Shown here: piece by piece, positions 1-9,392 of the stretch
How the letters are laid out: every line of letters begins with the position of its first letter
How positions within the stretch are numbered: the stretch's first letter is position 1
Assembly (NCBI GenBank): GCA_004173355.1
Contig: SEAD01000027.1
Coordinates: forward strand, 1 to 42,515
Direction of reading: 5' to 3'
DNA from: Chitinophagaceae bacterium
GTDB taxonomy: Bacteria > Bacteroidota > Bacteroidia > Chitinophagales > Chitinophagaceae
DNA length: 42,515 nucleotides
Notes under the pieces: model-generated
Told to the model about the DNA's origin: nothing
Databases searched by the model: none
Seen by the model: only the letters and a program-made list of their open reading frames with translations
Made by a program: the position numbers and the translations under genes

Positions 1-1851
1 GGTATGCCCTTTGCTGTTAGTTCCGGATATTCCCCAAGCCGGACATTCCATGACTGCTCCCCCGTGTTCAGGTTGATGGCTACCAGCACACCCCATGGCG
101 GTTTGATGGCAGGATAACCGAGGCTATCTGTAAACCGGTGGTATCCTGTATGGATATATGGCAATGTGTTGCCGGCATCACTAGCCGCTGTTTCGGTCGC
201 CGGACCCTGGTTTTTCGAACCGGTAATAAATGCCGTAACCATATCCCGGTCGTCCTGGGAAAGATGGGCATATGAGGGCATTCTCCCGCGACCGCTGAGC
301 AAGAGTGCATGGATGGCCTTATCATCCATCCGGGAACCGATGCCGATCAGCGAAGGGAACAGGTGTTGTGCACCCGTACGATCCAGCCCATGGCAGGTGG
401 CACAGGCAGCCTGGTAGACCTGCTCTCCACGGGTCAGTTGTTTATTTTTTACCTGTGCATCAACCATGGTCAGGATCCATGGCATCTCGCTGGCATTTAC
501 ATACAAGGTGGAGGTCTCCGGATCGTACCCCGCTCCACCCCACTCCCCACCGCCATCGAAGCCAGGCAGGATGATGGTTCCCTGTTTTGACGGGGGACTG
601 AACAGATTCGCGCTCTCCAGTTTTTCCCATCGCTGTTTGACTGCCTGCGTGGATGCCGGTGAAAGATCAGTGACCTGATCCTCTGTGAAATGCTGGCGGA
701 CAAATGGCGCAGGTTTTACCGGAAAGGGTTGTGTAGCCCATGTTAATTCCCCATTCAATGACGATGCCGGCACGGGTTGTTCTGCTATCGGGAATAAAGG
801 TTCGCCCGTAGCGCGGTTGAACAGGAATACAAAACCCTGCTTACTGATCTGCGCTACTGCCTTTATGTTTTTGCCACCCCTGTTCACCGTGACCAGCGTT
901 GGCGCGGCGGGCAGGTCGCGATCCCAGAGATCATGGTGCACGGCCTGGAAATGCCAGATCCTTTTCCCGGTCATCACATCCAGCGCGACAAGCGAATTCC
1001 CGAAGAGGTTCACCCCTTTCCGGTCGCCCCCATAAAAATCGAAGGACGGCGATCCAAGCGGCACGTACACCAGACCCGTTTCCGGATCGAGGGTCATACC
1101 ACTCCAGGAATTCACACCACCCATGGTTTTCCATGCATCTGCCGGCCAGGTATCGTACCCGAATTCACCCGGGTGGGGAATGGTATGGAAAATCCATTCG
1201 CGTTTGCCGGTGAGAACATTGTATGCACGGATATGCCCGGGTGCCGCATCACTGGTCTCCGATACCCGGGAACCAAGCACAAGCAGGTCATTAAAAACGA
1301 TACCCGGACTCGTGGCGATTACATACCCCGCTTTTTTATCCGAATCCAGCCCTTCCCGAAGATCGGTACTGCCCTTGTCCCCGAAACCTGCTACCAGCTG
1401 ACCCGTGAGCGCGTTCACTGCATACAGCCTGGAGGCTGCAGTATAGAGGATGCGTTTGTCATTGCCTTTACTCCAGTAAACCACTCCACGGTTCACATGT
1501 GTTGCCTCACCTGCCTTCAAAGGATTAAATGCCCATTTTTTTACTCCTGTAGCCGCATCGATTGCCAGCAACTGCAGGTTGGGAGAAGTGATGTACATGA
1601 TGCCGTCAACCACTACCGGGTTACACTGGATCTCCGAACGTTTACCGGTATCAATATCGCCCGTATGGAAGGTCCATGCTACCTGGAGCTGCTGCACGTT
1701 AGAGCTGTCAATCTGGGTAAGCGATGAGTAATGTGTGTTCCCGGTATTACCCGCAACCGGCCAACCATCGTAGGTCGTTTCCGTGGATTGACATCCGGCA
1801 AAAAGTACCACGATCGGGAAAAAACAAAGGAGACAGGTTTTCAGGAACACA
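1..1851 (-). CDS. PQQ-dependent dehydrogenase with inserted cytochrome c domain; 3' end outside window; probable N-terminal frameshift
   Basis: Envelope quinoprotein related to membrane glucose/quinate dehydrogenases. It should oxidise a sugar or alcohol with PQQ and pass electrons to its own haem. The reverse strand reads as a beta-propeller with repeated blade motifs (AIDAATGVKKW, AYNVLTGKREW, ALDVMTGKRIW) and the family signature FQAVHHDLWDRDLPAAP. Near codon 480 lies a haem site, CATCHG (plus 387-404), followed by a cytochrome c segment, and then propeller sequence resumes up to the window edge. The propeller frame has no start codon: going upstream it meets TGA at 1842-1844. One frame over, GTG at 1851 opens a classic lipoprotein signal (MFLKTCLLCFFPIVVLF). 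Removing one base from the A6 run at 1800-1805 joins it to AGCQST, creating an LFAGC lipobox. So this is either a sequencing or assembly error or a recent frameshift. It lies 115 bp after the upstream gene and is probably the last known member of the operon. The exact substrate is unknown. Confidence 0.85.
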
Positions 1852-1966
1852 GCAGGTTGTTTTGGGTTTATAAGATTGAGGCAGCGAACCAACGGCAGGG
1901 CTTCGAACCTACGTGAAACATCGACAAAGATTGTATTTATTTTCCTGAAGCCGTTCTGGCCCTGAC

Positions 1967-4150
1967 TCAGTTCAGCAATATTTCATCGATCAGCATCACC
2001 GGCACCAACCCGACCTTTTCCTTGCTGACTTTCCCGGGCAATTTATCCAGCGGGGTAAATACCAGTTTTACATATCGCGCAGTGGTTCCGGGCAGTTCAA
2101 TTTTCCGGAATACGACGGCCCTGTTTTTTTCTTCGGTAAACTTCACCGATTTCACCAGACGAAAATCGCCGGGTTGTGATGCTGTCCAGACCTGCAATGC
2201 TACCGGTCCGAAAAACTCCCGGTAAGAAGCCTGGAATGTATTAAAAGCAACAGATGTCAGTTCGACCGGTCTGTCAAATTTCATCAGTACTCCCACATCC
2301 ACTTTTGAAAAACCAATCCAGGAACCACTGAAAAAGTTTGCCGGGTTGCCAAGCACCTGGTCAAACAGCGTATACACCCCGTTTGCCTTGTGCACTTCAT
2401 TTGGTCTTGCCAGCAAAGCCATACTGTCGGGACGTAACCGTCCTTCATAAAAAGAATAAACGATCTCCTCACTGCCCGTCCAGCCCTCTTTGAACGCCCG
2501 GATATGAAAAGTTGTATTGGAATCAATGATCACTTCCTGCGCCGCATAAACAAATGAAGTACTGCTGTCAGGCCGGGTGCCATCTACGGTGTAGCGCAGC
2601 TCCACTCCCTTTACCGGATGGGATAATTCCAGCAGGGCTTTTCCCGAAAACACATTGACTTTATTAACGACCTGCGGGAGGTTGAGTTTTAATTTCACCC
2701 CGTTATCCGGCGAACCCGCGTTCACCGTGACTGATGGATTGCCGGCTCTGAAATCCAGCAGGTCATCCTGAGGGATGCGGGTATTCCAGATTGCCAGCGA
2801 CTTCAGCTTTTTCATTGTGGTAAATACCGGTAAATCTGCCGCCGTTAACCCGGTACCGGATACACTCAATGTATGTAGTGCGGGTAAGCCGGACAGGACT
2901 TTCAGCCCCTCACCGCTTATGTCCGTGCCATTCAGGTTCAGCAATTCAAGATTGTCGAACCCAACGAGTCCGCTGAGGTCTGCATCCTTCACCGGCAATG
3001 CATTCAGGCTGAGAGACACGACTTGTTTTTTTATGGGCGAAAGTTCGGACAATCGTTCGGGGGACCAGGCCGCGCGGTTAAACAGCAGTACATCCAACGC
3101 CGGGGATCCCGCAGCAAGCGGACTGACCACACGATACTCATTATTGAGTCCGGATATAATACCCGCATCGGCTGCCGGAAAATCATAGTTCTTTGTGACT
3201 GTACTGCTGAAACCGGCAGATGCCAGCACGCGGAATGAATCAGTGGCGGGCAGTTCGGTAATTTTTGTACTGAACCTTCCTGTACCCGCTACCCAGCGTG
3301 TAATCAGTTCAATCTCGGTTCCGGTCAGCTGTGGCTTGCCAGCAGGCGGCATTCTTTTTTTATCCCCTTCGGGCAAATGGATACGCCGGAGCAAGAGGCT
3401 CTGATCCGGATCGCCGGGTACAAATAATTTCCCGGATTTGCCGCCTTTCATTATACTGGCCGAATCCGTCAGCAACAACTCCCCTTTTGATTTTGATGGA
3501 TTATGGCAGCTGACACATTTTGCTTCAAATATGGGTGAAATAACATCCGCGAATATGCGGGCCTCTTCCAATGGTACGGCAGTTTTTTCAACGGCTTTGC
3601 TGACCGGGGCCAGCAGGAAATCCTCACCATGTGTCAGCACGGCGCCGTAATGCCCTGTGATTAACAACAACAGGAGGACGATGATCGCTGAAACCCTTGC
3701 CAGCAGGCGATTATACCATTTATACTTTCTTAAGAAAAAAACCAGTGAAGCAAAAAATAATACGCCCACCCCTGCCCATTTGTGCCAGTCGAGCACCTCA
3801 CCATCATAACCTTCTTCCCTTGACAGGAAGATACCCATAATGACAGTGACACCTGCCAGTGCAGCACCGGCAACTAACAGGTATGTGGCGAACTGTTCAT
3901 AAAACCAACCGGTCACGTGCCTGGAAGGGAAGCGGAAAAACTCCAGTCCCATCGCAACCACCAGTAACACGAGCGGGAAATGAAGTACAAGCGGATGCAT
4001 ACGCCCTGCCACCTGCAGCCACGCGGGGATCTGCAGCCGGTGTTCAAAAACAAGCAGGAAGAGCACAAACACATCCAGCACCAGCAGGAGGTTGCCGGTG
4101 ATATTCCTGAATCGTTTATCCGTGTTGCCGGTCGCAGCGACTTTATCCAT
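1967..4150 (-). CDS. Membrane-anchored planctomycete-type cytochrome c / LRR / chitobiase-like C-terminal domain protein
   Basis: A 727-residue multidomain envelope protein. Four or more hydrophobic helices fill residues about 22-180 (DUF2231-like, with MHPLVLHFPLVLLVVAM). A planctomycete-type cytochrome c domain follows, with CVSCH at residues 212-216 and a distal RMPPAGKP segment that could supply the axial Met. Next are short leucine-rich repeats at about 395-475 (LELLNLNGTDIS, LHTLSVSGTGLT). A FN3-associated/CHB_HEX_C-like segment (ELRYTVDGTRPDSST, about 515) follows, and a discoidin-like beta region closes the protein. The probable role is an electron-transfer component with extracytoplasmic binding domains; no catalytic centre was seen. 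Its ATG directly abuts the stop codon of the NHL gene (0 bp), so the two are almost certainly cotranscribed. The domain order is what is seen; the role is inference. Confidence 0.85.
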   Translation of the reverse strand: MDKVAATGNTDKRFRNITGNLLLVLDVFVLFLLVFEHRLQIPAWLQVAGRMHPLVLHFPLVLLVVAMGLEFFRFPSRHVTGWFYEQFATYLLVAGAALAGVTVIMGIFLSREEGYDGEVLDWHKWAGVGVLFFASLVFFLRKYKWYNRLLARVSAIIVLLLLLITGHYGAVLTHGEDFLLAPVSKAVEKTAVPLEEARIFADVISPIFEAKCVSCHNPSKSKGELLLTDSASIMKGGKSGKLFVPGDPDQSLLLRRIHLPEGDKKRMPPAGKPQLTGTEIELITRWVAGTGRFSTKITELPATDSFRVLASAGFSSTVTKNYDFPAADAGIISGLNNEYRVVSPLAAGSPALDVLLFNRAAWSPERLSELSPIKKQVVSLSLNALPVKDADLSGLVGFDNLELLNLNGTDISGEGLKVLSGLPALHTLSVSGTGLTAADLPVFTTMKKLKSLAIWNTRIPQDDLLDFRAGNPSVTVNAGSPDNGVKLKLNLPQVVNKVNVFSGKALLELSHPVKGVELRYTVDGTRPDSSTSFVYAAQEVIIDSNTTFHIRAFKEGWTGSEEIVYSFYEGRLRPDSMALLARPNEVHKANGVYTLFDQVLGNPANFFSGSWIGFSKVDVGVLMKFDRPVELTSVAFNTFQASYREFFGPVALQVWTASQPGDFRLVKSVKFTEEKNRAVVFRKIELPGTTARYVKLVFTPLDKLPGKVSKEKVGLVPVMLIDEILLN

Positions 4151-5170
4151 TTATACCCGGGTGAACTTATATGGATATACTTTACCAGAAGCCCACTGCG
4201 CGACATAGAGGTTATCATCATCATCCACACATACATCATGGGGATGAACAAATATTTTCTCTTTCTGTGCCATCGGCTGCAGCACGCCACCGGTGTAAAC
4301 CGGCTCGGTGCCACCGATATTGGACACTACCTTGTTGTCTTTATCCAGCACGGTTACAAATCCACTTCCTTCTTTCGACAGGTCCGGTGAGCGCAATACT
4401 GCCGCATAAAGATGATTTCCGCGGATCACCGGCCGGCATACGCATGCACCGGGAAGCTGGATACCCTCCAGGTATTTCCCGTCAAGGGTAAACCGTTTGA
4501 AGCAGGTCCGTGTGCGGTCAGTGACCAGGATTGTGGGTTGGGCTTTGCGGCGGTCAATGGTTATACCATGTGCATTGTCGAGATGCTCCACCCCTTCGCC
4601 TTTTCCGCCAAACCGGGATTTCAGGTTGCCTTTGCTGTCGTAATGCAGGATGTATTGTTCACCGTAACCATCGGCCACATAAAAGTCGCCGTTGGTATCC
4701 ACTGTTACTTCTGTTGGTTTAAATGCTTCGGCATTGCTATATAAATCACGTGGCGCATTAATGGTAAGTAGTATTTTACCGCCCATCGTGGTTTTAAAAA
4801 CCTGGTGGGTATCGGTATCTGTGATAAACAGGAATTGTTCATCGTTTTCATCGGCGAGTGTGAGTCCATGTCCCCCCGGGAAATTATGTCCCCAGGAATC
4901 AAGCAGTTTCCCGGATTTATCATACACCAGCACATTGTTGCTGGTTTCATTTCCAAGCAGGATGATACGGTTCTTTTTATCCATCACCATCTCATGGCAA
5001 TCCTTCACCGGATACTTGCCGTTGTCGAGCTTGCCCCAGCCGGCATTCATCCGGTAGCGCATCCCGTTATGCCCGTACACCGGGTCCTTGTGGCCGGCGT
5101 AGAGGTCTTTGAAAAGCAGCATCCCCGTGCCCATGGCAGCGGTGGACCGGAGAAATTTTTTCCTGTTCAT
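4151..5170 (-). CDS. Tat-exported NHL-repeat beta-propeller protein
   Basis: A 339-residue protein. Its N-terminus (MNRKKFLRSTAAMGTGMLLF) resembles the start of Tat-exported, 'twin-arginine-like' proteins of Bacteroidota; the motif is RKKFL rather than strict RR. The rest is NHL/6-bladed propeller, with blades such as PTEVTVDTNGDFYVADGYGE, NAHGITIDRRKAQPTILVTD and VHPHDVCVDDDDNLYVAQW. The family includes scaffolds and the peptidyl-glycine lyase propeller, but no active-site signature was recognised, so a binding or scaffold role is the conservative call. It sits 15 bp after the DUF1501 gene and 0 bp before the cytochrome/LRR gene, inside the envelope operon. Confidence 0.85.
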   Translation of the reverse strand: MNRKKFLRSTAAMGTGMLLFKDLYAGHKDPVYGHNGMRYRMNAGWGKLDNGKYPVKDCHEMVMDKKNRIILLGNETSNNVLVYDKSGKLLDSWGHNFPGGHGLTLADENDEQFLFITDTDTHQVFKTTMGGKILLTINAPRDLYSNAEAFKPTEVTVDTNGDFYVADGYGEQYILHYDSKGNLKSRFGGKGEGVEHLDNAHGITIDRRKAQPTILVTDRTRTCFKRFTLDGKYLEGIQLPGACVCRPVIRGNHLYAAVLRSPDLSKEGSGFVTVLDKDNKVVSNIGGTEPVYTGGVLQPMAQKEKIFVHPHDVCVDDDDNLYVAQWASGKVYPYKFTRV

Positions 5171-5185
5171 ATAGCAGTGTGTTTA

Positions 5186-6640
5186 TTATGCAATTATTCC
5201 TTTTACAACCGACCCGGAAACGTCGGTGAGCCGGTACCGGCGTCCAAGGTGTTTATAAATAAGTTTCTCATGATCCAGCCCAAGCTGGTTCAGGATAGTG
5301 GCCTGGAAATCGTGTACATGTACGGGATCTTTGATGATATTGTATCCGAACTCATCTGTCTCCCCGTACACCAGGCCAGGTTTGATACCACCACCTGCCA
5401 TCCAGATACTGAAGCAGCGGGGATGGTGGTCGCGCCCGTAATTCTCTTTTGAAAACTGACCCTGGCTATAATTGGTCCGGCCGAATTCACCACCCCAGAT
5501 CACGAGCGTTTCATCCAGCATACCACGTTGTTTGAGATCCGTCACCAGTGCGGCAGAGGCCTGGTCAACATCCATTGCCTGTTTGGCCATTTCGGTTGGC
5601 AGCGTATCATGCTGGTCCCAGCCCTGGTGATACAACTGTACGAACCTGACCCCGTTCTCGGAAAGTTTGCGGGCCAGTAATGCATTGGCGGCAAAGGTGC
5701 CGGGCACCAGGCAATCCGGTCCGTACATTTTGATAATACTATCCGGTTCTTTGGAGAGATCAGTCACCTCCGGAATAGCGGTCTGCATGCGATAGGCCAT
5801 CTCGTATTGCTGGATTTTTGTGGCGATCTCCGGATCACCAAATTCCTTGTACGAAATTTGATTAAGGCTGGCGAGTTTGTCGAGCATCTGCCGGCGCCCC
5901 TGACGGCTCATGCCTTTCATATCATTCAGGTAGAGCACAGGATCCCCGCCGCCGCTGAACTTCACGCCCTGGTGGATGCTGTCAAGGAATCCACTGCCCC
6001 ATAGTTTACTGTATACTCCCTGCCCGTTGCCCCGACCTTTGGAAAGCAGCACGCAGAATGCGGGCAGGTTTTTATTTTCACTTCCCAATCCGTAGCTCAC
6101 CCATGAGCCCATGCTGGGACGGTTACCCTGTTGCGCACCGGTTTCAAAAAAGGTAATTGCCGGGTCATGGTTGATGGCTTCGGTGTGCATTGACCGGATG
6201 ATACAGATATCATCCACCACTTTTGCGGTATAGGGGAACATATCACTTACCCATGCCTGGGCTTTTCCATATTGTTTGAAGTCCACCGCCGAGCCAACCA
6301 TCGGGAATGATTTCTGGCTGGCCGTCATACCCGTCAGTCGCTGTCCCCCGCGGACAGAATCCGGTAACTCCTGACCCATCATTTCGCGGAGCTTTGGCTT
6401 ATAGTCGAATGACTCCAGCTGCGAGGGGGCGCCGGACTGGAACAGGTAGATCACCCGTTTTGCCTTTGGTGCAAAATGGGGCAAACCCGTTGTGGGCATG
6501 GCGTCTGCGGCACCCGGACTGGAAAACAGGTCTGGTATCAGCAATGACCCAAGCGCTACGCTGCCAAGGCCGAGACTGAGTTTCGACAAAAACCGGCGAC
6601 GGCTCTGGTTCAGTGAATGTTCGATAATATCTTTTTCCAT
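5186..6640 (-). CDS. DUF1501 family Tat-exported protein
   Basis: A 484-residue DUF1501 protein of the sulfatase/alkaline-phosphatase-like superfamily. A twin-arginine signal is visible (SRRRFLSKLSLGLGSVALGS, residues about 13-32). Family landmarks are HQGWDQHD, WGGEFGRT and GRDHHPRCFSIWMAGGG, which supply the His/Asp residues expected to bind metal. DUF1501 proteins are typically encoded next to DUF1549/DUF1553 cytochromes, best known from Planctomycetes and Verrucomicrobia, and the same pairing occurs here with a 10-bp gap. The biochemical reaction of the family is not established; a hydrolase or metal-binding partner for the cytochrome is inference. Confidence 0.9.
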   Translation of the reverse strand: MEKDIIEHSLNQSRRRFLSKLSLGLGSVALGSLLIPDLFSSPGAADAMPTTGLPHFAPKAKRVIYLFQSGAPSQLESFDYKPKLREMMGQELPDSVRGGQRLTGMTASQKSFPMVGSAVDFKQYGKAQAWVSDMFPYTAKVVDDICIIRSMHTEAINHDPAITFFETGAQQGNRPSMGSWVSYGLGSENKNLPAFCVLLSKGRGNGQGVYSKLWGSGFLDSIHQGVKFSGGGDPVLYLNDMKGMSRQGRRQMLDKLASLNQISYKEFGDPEIATKIQQYEMAYRMQTAIPEVTDLSKEPDSIIKMYGPDCLVPGTFAANALLARKLSENGVRFVQLYHQGWDQHDTLPTEMAKQAMDVDQASAALVTDLKQRGMLDETLVIWGGEFGRTNYSQGQFSKENYGRDHHPRCFSIWMAGGGIKPGLVYGETDEFGYNIIKDPVHVHDFQATILNQLGLDHEKLIYKHLGRRYRLTDVSGSVVKGIIA

Positions 6641-6650
6641 AGCGCTGTTA

Positions 6651-8972
6651 TCAGGTCCTTGTGAGTGTTTCCTCGAGATTATATATGGTACTGACCACCT
6701 GCATCATGGCCGCGTGCGAAATAACATCCAATGATTTGTCTGCTGCATATTCACCAACATCCACTTGTGTTTTCGCGTCCTCCCTCGTTAATGTTTTTTT
6801 GCCATCATTGAAATACCCCATCAGGATTTCCATTTCCTGGGCCGTGGGGCGGCGGCAGACAATCAGCCGGAATGCTTTCTCCACCTGGCCTTCCGGTGTG
6901 CCTTTTTCACGAAGCAGTTTTGCAGCAAGCACCCTTGAAGCTTCGAGGACTACCGGATCATTCATGATCGCGAGCGCCTGCAGGGGTGTGTTGGTTCTCA
7001 GACGCCGCACTTCACATTGGTCGCGGTTGCTCGCATCAAAAATCCCCATTACCGGCGGTGGTGATGTCCGTTTAATAAATATATACATGCCGCGGCGGTA
7101 AAGGTCGTCACCATGGTCCTGGTTGTAAGTGTTCAGTACTCCCCTTCCGGATGTGGTCATCTCCCACAGTCCGGGCGGCTGGTATGGTTTGAAACTTGGC
7201 CCGCCGATCCCGCGGTTAAGCAGGCCGCTGCTGGCGAGTACGATATCGCGGGTGAACTCTGCCGCTACCCGATACCGGGGTGCACGGCTGAGTAAAATAT
7301 TTTCAGGATCGGTTGCCAGTTTTTCTTTTGAAGCTACAGCCGATTGCCGGTATGTTGCGGACATGACGATCTGTTTTACAAGTCGTTTGATATCCCAGCC
7401 GTTTTTCATAAAATCGATTGCAAGCCAGTCGAGCAGTTCCGGATGTGAAGGCAGCTCGCCCTGCATGCCGAAATCACCGGTTGTTTTGACGATGCCGCGT
7501 CCGAAAAATTCCTGCCATACCTGGTTGACGAAAACCCTTGCTGTCAGCGGGTTCCGGGGATCGAACATCCATGCTGAAAGTCCTGCGCGGTTTTTAGGAA
7601 GCTGGTCGCTGAATGGAAGGATAGCCGCAGGTGTACCCGGTAATACTTCTTCGCCATGTGCATCATAGGCACCGCGTTCCAGCAGGTATGCCTTGCGGAC
7701 AGAATCTTTCCGGTCGCCCATCACCGATACGATCAGGCGGTTATCCGATGCAGGCTTGTTGATGAATGTGAGGATGTTTTTTACATCTGCATCCGTGATT
7801 TCGATCAGGGGTCGTTTGGCATATGTTTCCGGACCGCCTACTACTGACTCGAGACCGGGTTCGTCCACATTGTTAAAGAATGCGCTCAGCTGGTAATGTT
7901 CTTTCTGTGAGAAGGGATCGTATTTATGGTCGTGGCAATGCGCACATTCCATCGTGATACCGAGCAATCCTTTGCTGAGCGTATTGGCGCGGTCTGTTAC
8001 ATATTCAACGCGATATTCTTCATCCACTACCCCGCCCTCTTCAGTGATTTTATGGTTGCGGTTAAATCCGGTAGCAAGGATCTGTTCTTTCCCCGCATCC
8101 GGGAGCAGGTCGCCCGCCAGCTGCCAGGTCACGAATTGTTTATAAGAATAATTCTGGTTGAATGCATGGATCACCCAATCGCGCCAAGGCCACTGGCTGC
8201 GGTAGCTGTCGTCCTGGTAACCATGCGAATCCGCAAACCGCGCGATGTCCATCCAGAACAGGGCCATGCGCTCCCCATAAGCTTTTGACGAGAGGAATTC
8301 ATCCACCATTTTCCCATATCCTTCCGGTGATTTATCCGTCGCGAAAGCGTCCATCTGCGGGATAGATGGGGTTAGTCCGGTCAGGTCGAGACTCAGCCTT
8401 TTAAGCAAACGCTCCTTATCCGCTTCGGGGTTCGGCTGGAGATTGTTCGCCTCCATCTTTTCGAGTATAAAATTATCGATGGCATTCCTCGGCCAGGCAG
8501 TCTCTTTTACTGCCGGCAGGGGCCGCGGCGCGGGAGGCGTGAATGCCCAGTGTTTTTCATACTTCGCCCCTTTTTTGATCCAGTTTTTTATCAGGGTTAT
8601 TTCCTGCTCTGTCAGTTTGAGATTGGAATTTGCCGGTGGCATCATCAACGCTGTATCGGTTGTGGAAATGCGCAGGTAGACCTGCGAGTGATCCGGCATG
8701 CCGGGCACGATGGCAAATGCCCCGGGATTTTCCTTGAGTGCTTTGTATGCTTCTTCCGCAATATCAAGCCGCAGGCCGGCTGCGCGTTTGTTGGCGTCCG
8801 GACCATGACAGGCAAAACATTTATCGGAGAGGATCGGCCGGATGTCAAAGTTGTATCCGGGGTCTTCTGTGCCTGCGAGTGAATGTTCTTTCTGGCCGGA
8901 GCCAAGACAGGCCTGCAGGATATAACCCAGCATGCAGATCAGGCTGAATATAACGAGGATCTTTCTATTCAT
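6651..8972 (-). CDS. DUF1549/DUF1553 lipoprotein with planctomycete-type cytochrome c domains (PSCyt1-PSCyt2-PSD1)
   Basis: A 773-residue lipoprotein and first gene of the envelope operon. The signal peptide MNRKILVIFSLICMLGYILQAC ends in a lipobox (LQAC). The PSCyt1 domain carries CFACHGPDANKRAAGLRLD near residue 52 and a distal MPPAN (possible haem ligand). DUF1549/PSCyt2 follows (KRLSLDLTGLTPS), with a second haem-type motif CAHCHDHKYDP. DUF1553/PSD1 fills the C-terminal third (LTARVFVNQVWQEFFGRGIV, and FMKNGWDIKRLVKQIVMSA). At 773 residues it appears to lack the long carbohydrate-binding insertion of many planctomycete members (family knowledge, not measured here). Two CxxCH motifs suggest a di-haem protein. 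The operon's promoter should lie in 8973-9336, but no convincing minus-strand consensus was found there. Confidence 0.9.
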   Translation of the reverse strand: MNRKILVIFSLICMLGYILQACLGSGQKEHSLAGTEDPGYNFDIRPILSDKCFACHGPDANKRAAGLRLDIAEEAYKALKENPGAFAIVPGMPDHSQVYLRISTTDTALMMPPANSNLKLTEQEITLIKNWIKKGAKYEKHWAFTPPAPRPLPAVKETAWPRNAIDNFILEKMEANNLQPNPEADKERLLKRLSLDLTGLTPSIPQMDAFATDKSPEGYGKMVDEFLSSKAYGERMALFWMDIARFADSHGYQDDSYRSQWPWRDWVIHAFNQNYSYKQFVTWQLAGDLLPDAGKEQILATGFNRNHKITEEGGVVDEEYRVEYVTDRANTLSKGLLGITMECAHCHDHKYDPFSQKEHYQLSAFFNNVDEPGLESVVGGPETYAKRPLIEITDADVKNILTFINKPASDNRLIVSVMGDRKDSVRKAYLLERGAYDAHGEEVLPGTPAAILPFSDQLPKNRAGLSAWMFDPRNPLTARVFVNQVWQEFFGRGIVKTTGDFGMQGELPSHPELLDWLAIDFMKNGWDIKRLVKQIVMSATYRQSAVASKEKLATDPENILLSRAPRYRVAAEFTRDIVLASSGLLNRGIGGPSFKPYQPPGLWEMTTSGRGVLNTYNQDHGDDLYRRGMYIFIKRTSPPPVMGIFDASNRDQCEVRRLRTNTPLQALAIMNDPVVLEASRVLAAKLLREKGTPEGQVEKAFRLIVCRRPTAQEMEILMGYFNDGKKTLTREDAKTQVDVGEYAADKSLDVISHAAMMQVVSTIYNLEETLTRT

Positions 8973-9336
8973 ACTCCGGCGTTGAATCGTTAGTGACGGC
9001 CCCCGTTGACAGGTCTGGCCAGCAGGTTAAATATAGGATTTATTTCCACTGGTACACACTGGTACACTTGAATTTATCCCCCACTTCTGCTGAATCCATT
9101 TTCACTTCGGCAGTCTCCGATTTGGATTTCACCGCACTGGTACAACTGGTGATGATAAACGCAGCTGCGGTAGATGAAACCAACTGCGATCGGCCCTGGC
9201 CCACATGAAAAAACAATTGGAACAAAAGCGGACCAGCCGCGAAAAAACGACTGCCTGCAGCATATCGGCAACATCGCGACGCCCATGGAGCCTTCCGAAG
9301 GGCAGGCAATGAGTTTGCAGATGTTGATGGAGCGAA
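8973..9336. other. Intergenic region between the cytochrome operon and the HTH-Fic pair
   Basis: About 360 bp with no confident gene. The minus strand holds one open stretch ending at 9040. Read from a GTG at 9204 it would give a 54-residue peptide with a weak lipoprotein-like start (FIITSC) and a polar tail. It has no recognisable family, so it is treated only as a lead. The motif ACTGGTACA occurs three times (about 9049-9146), partly within that frame. A TATATTTA on the minus strand close to the operon start is one base from TAnnTTTG but lacks a properly spaced TTG. Confidence 0.4.
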
Positions 9337-9386
9337 ATTACTCTATAGATTACTTTGTTCACTATAATGTTAATCTATAGAGTAAT
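9337..9386. promoter_or_regulatory. Perfect 16-bp inverted repeat, probable operator of the HTH-Fic pair
   Basis: The arms are ATTACTCTATAGATTA at 9337-9352 and TAATCTATAGAGTAAT at 9371-9386, exact reverse complements separated by an 18-bp spacer. A third, degenerate half-site (TTAACTTATAGATGTA, 9402-9417) lies between the -33 and -7 elements of the promoter. The block TAATATTA occurs at 9383-9390 and 9397-9404 on either side of the TTG. This arrangement fits autorepression by the HTH protein encoded just downstream. It could also be a stem-loop, but its AT content and position favour a DNA operator. Confidence 0.7.
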
Positions 9387-9392
9387 ATTAAA

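Noticed and set aside
933-1727. 264-codon plus-strand open frame
   Set aside because: It is antisense to the PQQ dehydrogenase, whose reverse-strand translation shows clear propeller and haem motifs.
9174-9380. 68-codon plus-strand frame before the HTH gene
   Set aside because: It runs through the inverted-repeat operator and has no protein-like features.
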